From Periconia sp. R9002 (Eukaryota; Ascomycota; Dothideomycetes; Pleosporales; Periconiaceae), in assembly GCA_023627715.1 (NCBI GenBank), contig JAMAHW010000014.1, positions 558,001 to 622,000 of the forward strand: a stretch of DNA of 64,000 bases, written 5' to 3'. The notes beneath the pieces are model-generated. The model did no database searches. It saw only the letters and a list, made by a program, of their open reading frames with translations, and was not told the DNA's origin. A program made the position numbers and the translations under genes. Every line of letters begins with the position of its first letter. The first letter of the stretch is position 1. Of this stretch, positions 1 to 15,096 are shown piece by piece.

Positions 1-2596
1 ATAAGGGTTGTGCTGATTCGCGCTCAGCCAGTTCTGAAGACAGTTGAGGGCTTGTAGAGGAAGCTTCGAGTGACGACCAGCTCGCGATCGTCTAATGTGA
101 TGCGAAAAATCGGATGAGCAATGCGCGCAAATTTCGGAATGGGATGGATCCGCGAGAGGCACGACTTGGCAGATTGAGCACAATTGATGTTCAGGCAGTG
201 GAATGTCGAGTTTTGGGAGCAATGCTTTGGATTTTGGGGAGCTGCTTCTTGAAATGGTTCTGCGAGATCTCCATATTTGGGTATTGTGATGAAGAAAGTC
301 GAAATGAGTGTCGAATGATTGGTTCGCAAACGAATTGGTCGTGGTAGGCATTGGCTCAATGATAGACTCCATTCCCAACTAGATGGATTGAGTCAACGCA
401 TTTCATCTCGATTGCAATGGGCAAACGTACCCAATGGGTGTCATCAAGACCTTGAAGTCCCAGACCCACCGCCGTCTCGTGTGGTTGTACCGGAGATGCT
501 GTCGCGCGAACCTGTATTTGGCCGGTAAGCCATTGTTTATTTAAACAATTATTTTGGAAGGAGAAATTCCATACCGAATGGAACCTGCTTTCATCCTCTG
601 CCATACTGGTGCCGTAACCTGAGTCCAATGACCAAACGCTTGGTGCTTTACCGTTGGGGCTAAGGTCCTTCGGGGACAGCATAGTGCGGTGGTCCAATTC
701 TCAGTCTTGGCCAGCAGTCGTGGTCGTTGTTGGTGTTGCGTGAATGAAGAAATCTAGAACTGATGGCCACGGGAATCTTGAAGTAGATATCTACCGACTT
801 CAGCATCGTATTACTGCACCAAAAGGGCAGAGCATGAATGCTTGGTGGGTGCCCGTCCAATCGTGACCGCCATACCGTAATGCGCCACAGGTTGCGCCAC
901 GCACGTCCAATGCAATTATAGCATCTGCTACGGAATGGCGGTGGACGGGGCCAAAACCATGCCTCATTGGGTCGAGCGAGGCTGTACAAGCTGCACCGCC
1001 ACGAAACCATTGGCTGAGGAGCGCGGTTGCTAATCTGGAGGTGAGGAATCGTCGGGTGCGCCCGAATGCACGAGCGCGAGCAATTGAATGCTCCTTCGCA
1101 CCGTTTCGCCATCAAAGCCTTCCAAATCGTGACCTGGAATGTCGAGATTGTGATGAGGAAGCCGTGATATGATCGACTTGCGCGCTTGCTGATGTGCAAC
1201 GCGATGAGTTGCCGGTAATCAATGGTTGAGAATCACATCTCGATGCGCCAAATGCGTTGGCGAAGAGAAAACATACTGCGATGCGATTATGTATCGTGAA
1301 CAAAGGCAGTATACTGTTTGTCGTCGGCGCGAGTGTGTAGTAGTTAGCATCGATGCCATTGCTTCAATGCCAGCCCACAAAGATCGGTAGAATGCAACGC
1401 CCGAGTGGATGGGCATCACGAAACGCGGACGTAAAGGCGGTCCTCGCTCCTTCACATGGACCATGTTGCAGTTACAGTGCAGAGCCTCAATTCGACCTCT
1501 ACAGGACGTTTACTGCTATGACCCCTCGGCCGTAGTGCGAGAGGGTCGGCGCAGCGCAGCGAGCGTACTAGTGTATCGGATCATCTAGCAACCGACCGAA
1601 CCAATCCAGGGGGGTCCCCAGCCAGCCTCTCTCGCTAGGTCGAGGAAGGGCGGTGAACTCTCCTCACCACCAGCCCTATGTCGTAACGTTGGGACAAGGA
1701 GGGGTCGTATACCGATACTTGGGCGGTATGGCCCGCTGCTCCTCTTCTCTGTACATCGAGGCGGTCTGCCCCTCTAGCAAACTTCCCTGTCGATTGACCG
1801 CCCAACACCGACTGATACGTGGGCATCCAGCTTGATCGAGCCCAACTATGACGCATTATACATGGAGAGGAGGTGAGATGATATAGCCAAGAAACGTGTA
1901 GCATTGTCAAAAAGTGAATGGAGGGAAGTGTGGAATCATGTATGTGTCAAGAGAAGCCGCTCTTTCCTATACTCGATTGACACTAGCCCATTTCATTCAA
2001 GTACCTGCCCGTATACACATGACATAAGACAGAGCCTTGCATACACCGCACATCACCGTCAGACTTCACACATCACTACATCTATGTACATTATGTATAA
2101 TCTTCTTTTCATTCGACACCGTCTGTTCCACCTGCGGTCCACTTGCTTTCATGCCCCTTTCCCTCATGTATCTGAATATTACTACTGGTGGTGAAGAAGA
2201 ATAAGAAGCAAACAAAATACCACATGCATGGTGACCGGGGTATTCGTTCTCATAGCCACATATCCACACCACATCATCCAAACCTGTACACGTTGACAGA
2301 GGAAAGCGTCAACCTCCACGGTACTCAACCACCAAGTTTACTGCTCGCCACTGCTAAACAGCGTATAAACAACTTGCCCCGGCAATTCCATAATTAGAAG
2401 AAGACATCAGAACCTCTCTTTTGTCCTGTTCTCGTTCCACCCTCTTTGCACAGAGCTTCCTGCTTCTGAACCCCACCATCCTGCATGCATAATAATGTCA
2501 GGCCAGAAGGTGCGCAAAAATGCATCAAAACAAAAGGAATATACAGCGTCCACCGCTTGCTAGTCGTATTCTATATGCCAATTCGTTCATCATCTA
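1..2596. other. Gene-free stretch
   Basis: I see no convincing gene. The open frames here are short, overlap on both strands and are rich in Trp, Cys, His and Arg, as expected for chance frames. The last few hundred bases would hold the 3' UTR of the PAS kinase. Part of a gene lying left of the window could reach into the first bases, but nothing shows it. Confidence 0.5.
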
Positions 2597-5500
2597 TCAT
2601 GTAAGTGTCGGTAGCTCATCATTCATCTGGCACCAAGGGTGCTCCAGTACTTGGGAGATGGTAATGCGCCTTTCCACATCACGGTCAAGCATCAACCGGA
2701 TGAGTTTGATGCTTTCTTCGCTCATAATATAAGGTACGCGCAAATCATGGTCCATGATTTCGTCAATGCTGTAGAACGGGTTCTCCTTGTATACAATGGT
2801 ATACAGAAGAATACCCAGTGCCCACACATCTTGCTCTTTGCCGCGATAAGACTCGCCGGCCAAAACTTCAGGTGCCGCATAGTCTGGTTTCTGTCAGTTC
2901 CCGCATCTCTACACAGACGGCGCAACATACCAATTGTCCCCACAAAGACATCAAAGGGCCCACTCTTGATATACGCTGCACTGCCAAAGTCGATGAGTTT
3001 GATGTTGCCGTCGCCATCTAATATGACGTTCTCATCCTTGATGTCGCGATGCACCACCTTGGCCTTTGTATGGAGATGATGAACTGCTTCTGCGACTTGC
3101 ACAAATATCTTCCGACATTCACGCTCTTCCATGTTCACGCGCAACTCGATATAGTCGAAAAGATCCATGCCGGGTAGACCGTGAGGCACCATCTCGATAT
3201 AGTAATTGATGTCGTCTTCGAAGAAATCAGCCATCTCCACAATGTTGGAGTGCTTGAAGCCGTCTCTTCGAAGATAATCAAGCACGTGAATTTCCAATGG
3301 TACGGTACCCAGTTTCCGATCTCTCGTCCATGTATCAACTAGGATGCGTTTCTTTGTCACATATTTGATGACCACCTTCTTGCTGCTTTCTTTTTTATAC
3401 CGACACAGCTTAACCTGACCGTATGCGCCTTGCCCCATGTCTTCCAATACGACAAAGTCGGAGATGGTCTTCTTCTTTGGCTGTTCGGTTTCTTCTCGAG
3501 GCGGGGGTGCTTGTATGGCCTTTGGCTCTGCTGGAGGTTGAGGCAAAGCCGCATCTTGAATCTGTTGCGTCAGTAGCGACACTTGGGCTGCCATCTTTGA
3601 TTGATCGAGTTCAGCCTCTGGGGGGTGGATCATGGTAGATTGCCCTGGCGATGGTTGATGTGGGGGCGTTCCAGGACGTGACACGAGAGGAGTGACAGGC
3701 CCGACGCCGTGGTTCGCGGCATGCAATTGTCGCGAGTAAGTGATCCACAAAGCGAACACCAACTCCGGACCTCGGGTGGGCTGTGCGCCCTCCTCTTCGA
3801 TGACATGTTCATCGAAGCGGGGTTTCTTATCGCTCTTGACTACTCTCATCTGAACATCGACCATAATATCGGAGCCATCGTGATGAAGCGCGGGTAGCCC
3901 ACTAGGCTTGAGGAAGATGGCTGCTGCATCGCCGCCACGACCTTCTCGCATGGCAAGTAGAGCTCTCGCGCGTCGGAAGCTGTGTTCTGGGATAACAATT
4001 CCATCCACCAAGTCAATTTTATCCTCGTCGGTCATGATATTGAGTATCTTGTCAAAGCAGGGGATGAGTTTGCAGATGTGAAGACCCTCGGGGCGTGACT
4101 GGCCAAAGAGGGCGGAAGAGAAGACGGAATTTGAGCTAGTGATTGTGAGATCTGCCGATGACAGTACGACGATCCCAGCGATGTGCGGGAAGCTTGAGAT
4201 TCGAAAGGTCGGTTCGTTGGACAGTGGTTCGACGGTCACGGGGATGTTGATGCTGTTAGACGTTCGTGCAGTGAAATAGCGGGTGGTTTGGATCTTGTCG
4301 TAGTCCAATGCTCCGGTGTTGGTGCCTTCGAGTCTAGGAATGGAAGGTATAAGACGCTTGATGTCCATACCTCGTCGTAATCGGTCGCTGCCAAAGACTG
4401 CTTCTATTGCGCCGTGGCTCTTGGAGATACATCCAACTTCATCCACGTTGACGTAGACGACGTCTTCGGCAATTTCCTCAAGCACCCAAATGAGACCACC
4501 ACGTTTCTCTTTTACCCACAAACTTGCGGATCCCGTAGCTCCGTTTCGCTTCTGAATAGGAACCACATCACCGCATAGTAAGACGCCCCTGGATCCCTTG
4601 GACTCATGGTTCAAACTGCCCTTCGCATTCGATCGTTGGGCGTACATGGAGGAGCCACTGCCGTCGTCGGTTTGGGCCCGTCTGCCAGTTGGATTCTGGC
4701 GTGACGATGGCTTGCTAAGTAACCGCGCTGTAATTCCGTTACCAACTTTCAGTGCTGTTGCAGGAGGAGAGGCTGGTCGCTGACTTTGAGGTTGCATATC
4801 CTTGAAAGCCTTCGACCCCAGAGATGGGTCCTTGAGTTTGTCTTCAAGCCACTTGCGCCGCTCTTCTCGAACCACCTCCAATATGCCCAATTTTCGAACT
4901 TCTGCTCGTGTGACGCCAAAGACTAGGCAAGCCAAATCATTTGCGGCTGTGATTGTCCATGGTGCCGTCGCTTCTGTTGTAAAAATGGCTTGGGCAGCCG
5001 GAGCCCAGCGACTTCCATGCCCATGAGGTGAAGGTCCATGTTGACCATGGGCGTTGGACACAGCAGGAAGGGAAGCGGATGGGATGGGGATCGCGGTAGG
5101 CGACATGAGCTGATTCGATTGATCCTCCCCAACTAGGTAGGGTTGCGCTAAGGCATTATCAAGCTGATTTCTTATAGTCAGGGGGGCGATATCCGTCAAT
5201 GTACGCTTCAAGGCGGCTCGTTGGGGTTGTTGGGGTGGTGATGAAGCTCCCGTTGTCGTGGTGCCCGAACTCTCTGAAGCAATGTCAGAGACAGGGGTGC
5301 TTCGCTTTCCATTGTCAATTGCCATGTTCACGTCGCGAACCTCGAGCGGGTGGGTCTGTTGTGGAGGGGGTTTGGCAGGCAAAGCTTGGATATTCTCAGG
5401 ACTTGCAGATCTCTCGACGGGGAAAAAGCTCTTGTCAAACAAATTCTCGCCATCTACTTCAGCCGGCCCCGTAAGAGGACCAAGAGCTCCGAGCCCATGG

Positions 5501-6243
5501 GCTCCGCTCGCCTCGTTCCCAATGAGGTTTGCCCGTGTGAGTAATTCCATCATACTCTGAACTTCTTGGTCGCCACTCAGCTTTGCTTGGGCATTGGCAA
5601 TGCCAGGATTCGTGGCAGCCCAGCCAAGTTTGTTTTGCATAAAGTCTATGGACCGCTTCAGGACGTTTTGACGGTTGTGAATGAATTCTTCCGACTGTGT
5701 AGCGAATGAGAAGGAGTGGAGCGACTCCGAGGGGAAGCGTGTAAGGTCTTCGCCAAAAGCAAAGGTGGGTGAGCCGGGGGCGCTTCCCGAGGGGTGCCGC
5801 GAGGTCGGAGGGGTGATGTTCAAGGACGCAGCTCGCTGGGAGGATGTGGACAGGCGGGGTCCTGGCTGTTGGCGAATTCGGCGCAGGCCCGAGGCACCCA
5901 GACCATGTTCGTGTTCAGGCATGATGGGCGATCTGTGAAGGGGGCATCAGTGCTTGGTCCAGAAGGCTAGGCAGCCGTCCGTGTGTTTGCTTGTTCTTTC
6001 CCTGGCATTGACAGTTCTGTTGACTCACCTAGCCATGCGGTCCAGCTGGCCTGCGTCCATGCTCAGACGTTTTGTATTGACAGCCAGCGGCGGGTCCCTC
6101 TGGGAAAGCAAATTGCTCGTGCTTTTGTTCTTGGGAAGAGAAGCATTCTGGTCGATGGCAAAGCGGAGGGTAGATTGCTGGGGGGCTTTCGAGTCTTCGA
6201 TTGGAGAGCCTGGCGGTGTGAGGTGGTCAGCGTAGAGGCCCAT
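2597..6243 (-). CDS. PSK1: PAS-domain serine/threonine kinase (PAS kinase)
   Basis: Nutrient-sensing protein kinase; family members control glycogen and sugar metabolism and translation in the cytoplasm. The model has three exons: 6243-6029, 5932-2931 and 2883-2597. The introns are 96 nt (GTGAGT..CACAG) and 47 nt (GTATGT..CCAG), and the product is 1167 aa. The N-terminal third is low-complexity Ser/Pro-rich sequence. A PAS-like segment lies at about residues 380-440. The kinase domain covers about 894-1160, with GQGAYGQV (P-loop), the VIK lysine, HRDIKDEN (catalytic loop) and DFGSA. APEV is restored only when the 47-nt intron is removed. Exon 1 adds 71 residues and a split Arg codon ahead of the internal Met at 5922. 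The start at 6243 is the first Met of that frame; upstream UTR introns cannot be excluded. Domain order and length fit fungal PAS kinases. Confidence 0.93.
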
Positions 6244-7481
6244 GAGTGTGCAAGTTTGGTGCGCGGGGGGACGGCGAATGGGTGAAGGAAGGAGCTACGG
6301 TGTGCGGCGCATGCGCACGGAAGGGATATTTTTGTTTGTTTACATTGACATGAGTGAGAGGCAGAGGCAGAGACGGCGAATGCGACATGAGATGTAAAGG
6401 GGAGAGGGAGAGTCGAGTGCAGCTGGGCCCAGGATGAATGGACCGACAAACAAACATGTGCGACGGAGATGAAGTCATGGGACGCTTACCATCCTCATGT
6501 GGTCTGCTCATTCCCCCAGCCCAGGTGCCTGAGAACGGCGGACGTGACTGACTGGCTGTCCTGTCTCGGTCGGTTAGGGTCAATGTCAAGCCTCTCACAC
6601 TGTTTTTATTCCCCGGCTGCGCGCGTCTAAATATTGGTGTGTTGTGCTACTGCTACACAAGGTGCGGACGGAGAGGGACGGCGCGTTGGGCACGAGTGCG
6701 GGTACGGACGGGGGGGTTGAGAGGTTGTGTAAGGAAGACGATGGCCTTGTTGGCTTCCCCCTTGGTGGCTCCCTCTCTTTTGTGACGTTGCCTCTCCAGT
6801 GGCTTGGGATGGTTATAGGTATGTACGGTGTGATGTGGTGCGGTGGGGTGGGGAGTGGTGCTACTTGGGTGCTGGGAGAAAATAGCGGGGAGGGGAGGTC
6901 AAACCAAACGGTAGGGTGGGTGGCAAATCGATCTGGCTGCGTGAGGGTGCGGTTACGAGGGATCGAGTTGGGGATAATCTATGCTAGATGGACGGAAGAC
7001 ACAACACAGAGCAACAGAGAAGGGAGTGGGAGAGAATGGGGGGAGAGAAGAGACTGCAGGTCACAATGGAATTGAGTGGTGGGCATGGCAAAGTCGAGTC
7101 GACGGCTTCCATGTCGGAGCAGTCGGTGCGAGTGCCAGTCAACGTCTCCCCCGCACAGACGCACCGGTGCGCCAACAACAGCCCACACTGTGTGCAGCAT
7201 TGATTCCTCCCATCCCGGGCACCGCAACGTCTTGTGCTTCAGCGCCCTCTCTCTCCTTTCATTTTCGCCCGTCCCATCTCGTTTGTTCATTGTCTTCATT
7301 TTTTTAAATCCTTCATTCGTGATCCCCGCGACCGCTCTTTGACAAGAGCGAGCCCGCTCCGCCACCATTGGCTCAACACTTCTCTTTTGCCGCCAATCGC
7401 CGCAACCTCCACCGCCGCATTTGGATTTGCGTGTGCTGCTTCCATTCCCTACACATGATTTAACACCACCTATGCATAGCC
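6244..7481. promoter_or_regulatory. Upstream region of the PAS kinase
   Basis: This 1.2-kb gap lies between two genes on the minus strand, so it should hold the 3' UTR of the upstream gene and the promoter and leader of the PAS kinase. The strand is strongly biased: 6640-7060 is G-rich on the plus strand, which is C-rich on the coding strand. I see no TATA box or coding exon I would defend. Confidence 0.4.
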
Positions 7482-9123
7482 TCATCTCTGCTTAAGCTTA
7501 TCGCGGTGCTCGTTCCAAAAGTTTCTGCACCCTGTCAAGAGAACCATGGTTAGCATCCACATAGATAGATAGTAACAGTCTCTTACCCCGATGCATATTC
7601 ACTTGGTCAATCCACCATTCCCCGAAGCTGTCTTCCACTCCTTGATCCGCGACTCCAACTCTCTCCTCTCTCTTGAGCCCACACATCATACATGCTTGTG
7701 GCGCAGGAATTCCGCCCTCTGCCTGTTTTAGCACCTTCACGCTCATCGTTTCCTGAATATCCGGCACCGCCGCCAAAGTACCCGCCTTGATTTGATTGAC
7801 CGCAGAGACTACGTGTCTCAATCTTCCTACCTGATCTTTCCATGCAAGCACTACATCAGAAACCTCGCGTTCTTCCTTCATGTTTTCGCTCTTATCCACA
7901 CTAGATAGTTTCATGCCTGACGTAGCTCGCGAAGAAGCTGGTCCGATGCGCATGCCCTGCGACAGGTGCTGATCTCTCTTCCATCGTAACTTTCGCCCCG
8001 CAATGATGTGCGCCGCTACGGATGCCAGCGTGAGATAACCTTGTAGGTAGGCAATCGTCGCAGGTTCTGCGAGCAGCTTATTCCTCAACGGGAGAGCTTG
8101 AGCTGCCATTGGCTTGAAGAGTTGATTCTGTGCCTCCGCAAATAACGGGGGAAATAACGCGAGCAAGACAACGGGTGGAGGTATGTTCGTCGGTGGCAGC
8201 TCTCCCGGTTTGGCATCGTCGTGTATCGGTGACAAAATAGGAGAGAGCATGGCAAGTTTTGCCTCTTTTGGTTTGCTGGCTGCTTCATCTGCTATTTTCG
8301 CTGGGATGGATGCCTCCCAATCGTCGAATGTATCCCATGAGTCTTCTTCCTTAGCCGGGGGTGGAGCAGAAGCAGTCTTCGGTTTCGGCGCTGGTTTAGA
8401 TGCCTGTTTCGTACGGATCATGGAACCAAAGCTCCCCGTAGGGCTTTTCTTCTTTGGAGGTGACGTCCTGGCCTTTGAACTCGCATTAGGCTCTGTCGGC
8501 TGGCTAGGAGTAGGGGCAGGATCAGTGAAAGTAAGATCTCCCAGTAGATCTGCTACAGCGTTACTAGCTGGTACTGGCGCTGGAGGTGAATTGAGTTCGC
8601 CAGTTTCAAAATCTCCAAAGTCGTCGTCGTCTTCCCCAAATTCATCCTCCGCGTCAAATAGTACGCTTGGGTCGGCAGACTTTTTCGCCTTGATCACGGG
8701 AGCTTTTGTCCAGCCCTCTTGGGAAGTCTGACCTTGCTGAAACGGCGTAGAGAAGTAGAGATCGTTTTGAACAGGTGCTTTTGCCCATATTGGCTGTGTG
8801 GGTTGTGCTATCTGCGGCGTCGAAAACGAAAATGAATCATGCGTCGACAAGGGGTTAGGCTGAGAAGCTGTACTGTCTTCAAAGTCGCCCCATTCATCTG
8901 CATCATCAGTTACAGCTGGCTCGGTCCCAGTTTGTATACCCGTCTGAACGTTGCTGAATGATGGTTGAGTACCAGGGGCCGGGCCTTGCGTGGTGCTTGT
9001 CAAGTCATCGAAGAAGCTAAATGATGACGCCGATGTTGTTCCATTTTCCCTGTTCCCCGAAGCGTTTTGTTGTTGATTAGCATTAGGTGTAGATGAGAAC
9101 TCAGCAAAAAGGTCTGCAGACAT
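7482..9123 (-). CDS. Acidic WxxF/DFxDF-motif protein, possible clathrin-adaptor accessory factor (Ppk6-type)
   Basis: 528-aa protein in two exons (9123-7587 and 7531-7482) around a 55-nt intron (GTAAGA..GACAG). Splicing replaces a read-through tail with the ending CRNFWNEHRDKLKQR. The N-terminal half is disordered and carries spaced acidic-aromatic motifs: DEWGDFEDS near 76, DFGDF near 168 and SWDTFDDW near 261. Such motifs bind the ear domains of AP-1/GGA adaptors in aftiphilin-like proteins. The C-terminal part is helical and ends in a CxxC module (CMMCGLKREERV) followed by a Trp-rich EWW segment. As I recall, fungal proteins with this ending are often labelled 'kinase Ppk6', but I see no kinase motifs. 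I chose the start MSADLFAEF because the residues before it look non-coding. A trafficking role is inferred from motifs only. Confidence 0.75.
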
Positions 9124-9637
9124 GACGCGTGGCTTCGAAGCTCTCGGAGAATGCGAAGATGATGTTCCTAGAGTCAAGTACAAGGAAGTAGGGAATGGGC
9201 TAAACCGAAAGGGGTAAGCTAAACACCTTCCATCATGTGCGAAAAGAAGACCTAAATTGAAGCCATACCAATGCTTGAGCACATTGTGGATGAAATAAAT
9301 GGAGGTCGATAGATCAAGGCATGTGCATTCATTTGTAAGCAACGGCTGCTGCTATCTCACGGCTTCACGTGAATACGAAACATTGAGGTTGAAGGTGACA
9401 ACATAGCTTGTACTCGCAATTAAAGCATGTAGCATCACGAACACAGAAACATACAATTGCCCACCCACTTGATTCATTCAGATCATTATGAAGTCTATGG
9501 AAGGACAGCGACCTTATCCTCGCCCGACCGTAATGCATTACATCGTGACCATCACGGATTTTACGAACAAACCGCATCCCCAGAACCCATTACTGAGGAA
9601 TTTTAAGAAAGAAAGAAGCCACAATAGGTGAAACCGC
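9124..9637. promoter_or_regulatory. Intergenic: EF-1alpha 3' end and adaptor-gene promoter
   Basis: Both neighbours are on the minus strand. The part next to 9637 should be the EF-1alpha 3' UTR; the rest precedes the 9123 start. I see no motif I can support. Confidence 0.4.
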
Positions 9638-11518
<1,881 letters not shown>

Positions 11519-12485
11519 GGTGGCGGTTGTGTGTGTTGTCTGTGGAAAGTGATGTGGTGTAAAGTCTCCTGGCAGAAACAAGTCAGCGTCGAGTCGAGAA
11601 GGAAGAGATGATTGATGAAAACATACAGATATCAAAGCGTGAATCTCCTAGAGAGTCGTGTTTGATGGTATGAGGGGACGGAGTAGAAAATTCGGGGGCG
11701 GGGGACGAATGACTTTAAGTAGGGTTGGAGGGGCAGAGCCAAAGCACGCTAAACGACCACGGCTTGGCACCGCTCGCAAATTTTCAAGCACAACCAAGAG
11801 GACAGCCCAACTCACCTTCAATCTGGTCCTAACGGAGGGCGGGGCCAGGCAGTAACGGAGCTGGTAATTGGCCCCTCGCATTGTCTGCCTTTGACCGCCC
11901 ACGCATCAACTCGCCACAGCCACTCGCCAGCGCATTCTCACCAAAGAAAATCCGTACTTCTACAGTGCCTTTTACTCTGCACCCACTATAATCGCCCACT
12001 TGCCCATCACATATCCCATGTCCTGCGCGGCTAGCTCTGCTTTTTTTCCCTTCTCCCTTCCCAACTGTACTGTACCCACCCAGTTTCCACTTGCCACTTG
12101 TCCCATTCTACCTTCTGCTGCTGCCATTGTCTGGCACTGTTCCAAGTCCGGCTGGCTATCTCGGACTCACCCTTTTTAGCGGGGTTGGAGGTTGCCCCAC
12201 CATCCTTTGTCTGCGTCATAACATAGCCAGATATCCCACCATACTCATACATGTAGCCATCAATCACCGTACTCAATGGCTTCTGGTCTGCCTTCAGCCT
12301 CTAAATTGACCATATCACCGTATTCTCCACCAATCAATGCATACTCTAGTTCCGCTCAAACGTAGGCACGCGCCCTTCTGCCCTTCGCGTATTTGCGTCA
12401 ACCGTTTGCCTGATACACATGTGCCATTTTTCTCCCACATCCCGGTCGTTTGCCCGTCACCAAGGCAACCCGCATTGTATACTCG
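11519..12485 (-). promoter_or_regulatory. EF-1alpha promoter and leader, with probable 5' UTR intron
   Basis: The EF-1alpha leader lies just above 11518. A good intron can be read on the minus strand from 11626 to 11569 (58 nt): donor GTATGT, branch GCTGAC, acceptor TGCCAG. It leaves a short pyrimidine/CA-rich leader before the start codon. The rest, up to the hydrolase stop at 12486, contains CT-rich tracts (for example 12040-12065) but no coding exon I can support. Confidence 0.55.
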
Positions 12486-14138
12486 TTATTGATCCACCAA
12501 CAACGTCACGGGCTCCGATGCCAACTTCTCCTTCAATGGTGAGCGTTCGTCTCCAAGAGCCCACTTTGCAATACTTTTCAAAACCACCTTACTTTCTTTC
12601 TCATGAGGGAGCCAATGGCCCGAGTTGTCGAGGAACACGACCTGACTCTTACCACTGAGGCTGTCACCGATGCCGTCAAGAGCTAACCTGCGGTCGAAGC
12701 CGAGATCGTTGCGACCGTACACAATTGTCGCTGGTGCCTTGAGCTTTCCGGGTGGACCACTGTCGAACAGACCCTCACTAGAGCTCGAACCAGATCGGAA
12801 ACGTGATGCTGGTATCTCTGAAAGGGCCACTACGGTTTCAATGGATTTCTCCCACGTGCCTCCAAAAAGGCCCTCGCGGTACAAGCGGATTTTCTCTGAC
12901 ATGCCATGGTCTGCTACGCGCCTCTTCACAGCCTCCGGATACTGCCCCTCGCCATTGGTGGCTTGTGAGGTTCCAGGGCCGCCAGACATGGCGAGAAAAT
13001 CCGCAGCTTCTTGCACGCTCATCTCGCGTTCCCATTGACCGTCAGGCTTGAGGAGGCCCAGTTCACACTTGTGCAGCACGTACAGAAACCAGAATGATCC
13101 AAAGGTCGTGAAGACTGTTGGCAGCGGATATGGCAGATTGAAACAGACTAAAACAATCAGTAAACGCAGGTAGGGTAATGGTATTTAAAAGCATAGGCGG
13201 TTGTGACGTACACACGTAGAATGACCTCCCAAACTGAGAGAGGATGGGTTTGACCGTGCGGTAAGCATTTTTCAGAAGAGAGAAGTTCTTCCAGGGACGC
13301 TGAAGATACGTGTGTAGCATCTGTAAGGCCGAGTTATATTTGGTGACGGCGTTTGAATAAGCATGTTGGGGCTGGAGGAGGATTAGCTTCAACCACGAGG
13401 CTATGACAGTAGACTTACAATAACAGCAGCTGTGATAACGAAGCGGTCTGCTAACTGGTTCGCCTCTGAAGCCAATCTAGCAGCAATGAGACCTCCCCAA
13501 TCATGACTGACAATCACAAACTTGTGTTCCTCCTTCAGATACTGCGTTCTCATCGCCAAAATGAATTCCGTAATCGTCTCCAAGACCAGATTCGCATCGT
13601 ACGTTGGCAAACTATCGCTACCACCATATCCAGGCAGATCAACAGCGATGAGAATGTAGTTTTGAAGGGATTCCTCAGTGAGCAGATGGCGCCAAAGAAG
13701 AAATGAATCCGGGAAACCTGGGTGTTTGTTAGCCTGAGCGGCGAGAAGCTTTCCAAAGAATGAGACTAGCCATGAAGAAAAACGGCTACATTCTTCGCTT
13801 GGTCGACTCCTCTATCGTTGACAACGTAATGTAGCTTCAGACCATTGCGAAGGGTGCAGAATGCATGGCGAAAACCTGGTAGAGGTTCCTTGTCGAGACT
13901 CCAGTAACGATTCCGAGCTACGCAGTTCAGTATCTTAATCGCATGTAAACACGCTACAGTGCAGAGACTCACCAGCTTCGAGCTCTGTCTTCTCCTCCTT
14001 TGAGGTCGTCTTGAGGAAGCGCCCTTGCACAACACCTCCGAGAAACATCAGGATTATAACATTGATCAGGCCCCAGCTTACGCCCAAGGCACGCCACACA
14101 AGCCGCTCAAGAAGGCTGCTACTTCGCTTCGTATTCAT
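12486..14138 (-). CDS. Membrane-anchored alpha/beta hydrolase, epoxide-hydrolase-like
   Basis: 477-aa protein in five exons: 14138-13973, 13917-13771, 13717-13419, 13371-13212 and 13147-12486. The introns are 55, 53, 47 and 64 nt. The second intron appears to be GC-AG (GCTAGT..CCCAG); a GT donor in that stretch would bring in a stop codon. One hydrophobic N-terminal segment (about residues 12-37) suggests a membrane anchor with the enzyme domain following it. Family motifs are present: HGFPD (oxyanion loop) near 104, SHDWGG with the presumed nucleophile Asp near 177, GRND (acid) near 405 and SGHW (His) near 435. An Asp nucleophile in HDWGG is characteristic of epoxide hydrolases rather than lipases. 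The substrate is unknown; detoxification of lipid or xenobiotic epoxides is possible. Confidence 0.88.
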
Positions 14139-15096
14139 TGTCGCAAGATTATAGGGCCTTCAATTCCTGCAGCAGGTGAAAAAACTCGAGTACGCTTTCG
14201 TAGGGTTTACGGGGTTGATAGGGCAGGTGCATTCGCGAATTTCTCTCGAGGAGGCAAGGGGTTCAAATGGGAAAGGCGGGGAACGTGTCACCTGTGCACC
14301 ACCGAAGCGCATTGGCATCTACTTGAGGAAACTTTGATCCAGAAATCCATAATTGGACAGTCCACTATCGCGATCTGCAGAATTGACGCGTATGCTGGTG
14401 GAATAAACTTGACATTGCATCTACTTAAACGTATAACGCGAGCTACATAGGTTGTATTTGGGTAATTGCTGGGACTTCGATACCAGAAGCTGAAATAACC
14501 TTCACAGATAATTCACAAATCTTGTCGTGCGAGGAATTTGCCTACTACCTCGCGTTTTGATGTGCCCTATACCATACTGACCGCATAGTTGCAAGCATTG
14601 AATCGTGGTTATCGGCGCAACAGGACTCTGCTGGCGGTAGTGTGATCGTTTCCCAAACGTCTTGAATCCCAATCGACATCTCCCCATATGAGCCCATGGA
14701 TTTGAATTCCGCCCAAATGCTCGCGTTTAATTGTCCAGTAGATGTTTCAAATAGGAGGAGGGTGGTATGTTAGACACGCGAGTAGTCAATGTACAACGAG
14801 TCAATAATGAAACAATACGGCTTCGTGTTTGATGACAAGCGTAGTACGATAGCGTTTGCGATGATTGGCGACCCATGTCGCTTGTGGATATGTTCCACAG
14901 ATCATAGGCGATGCTTTTAGAGGCCGCGAAGACCCTATCCTTCTCGACGTTATTCCCACTTGTATTTCCCGGGTGTGTTGGAGTTCATTCCTATGCGCAA
15001 TCGTGACAATAAGTCCGCTGATAAGCGACGCGTGACATTCCCCGTCCCTCTGAGACGTTTTGGCTGTTGTTTCCATTCGAATTCTCCATCCCTTCT
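14139..15096. other. Intergenic: hydrolase promoter
   Basis: Both neighbours are transcribed leftwards, so this holds the hydrolase promoter and the 3' UTR of the coiled-coil gene. I see no open frame with coding character and no repeat. Confidence 0.4.

Noticed and set aside
660..1199. 179-codon frame on the minus strand
   Set aside because: Random composition, no promoter or splice context and no conserved pattern.
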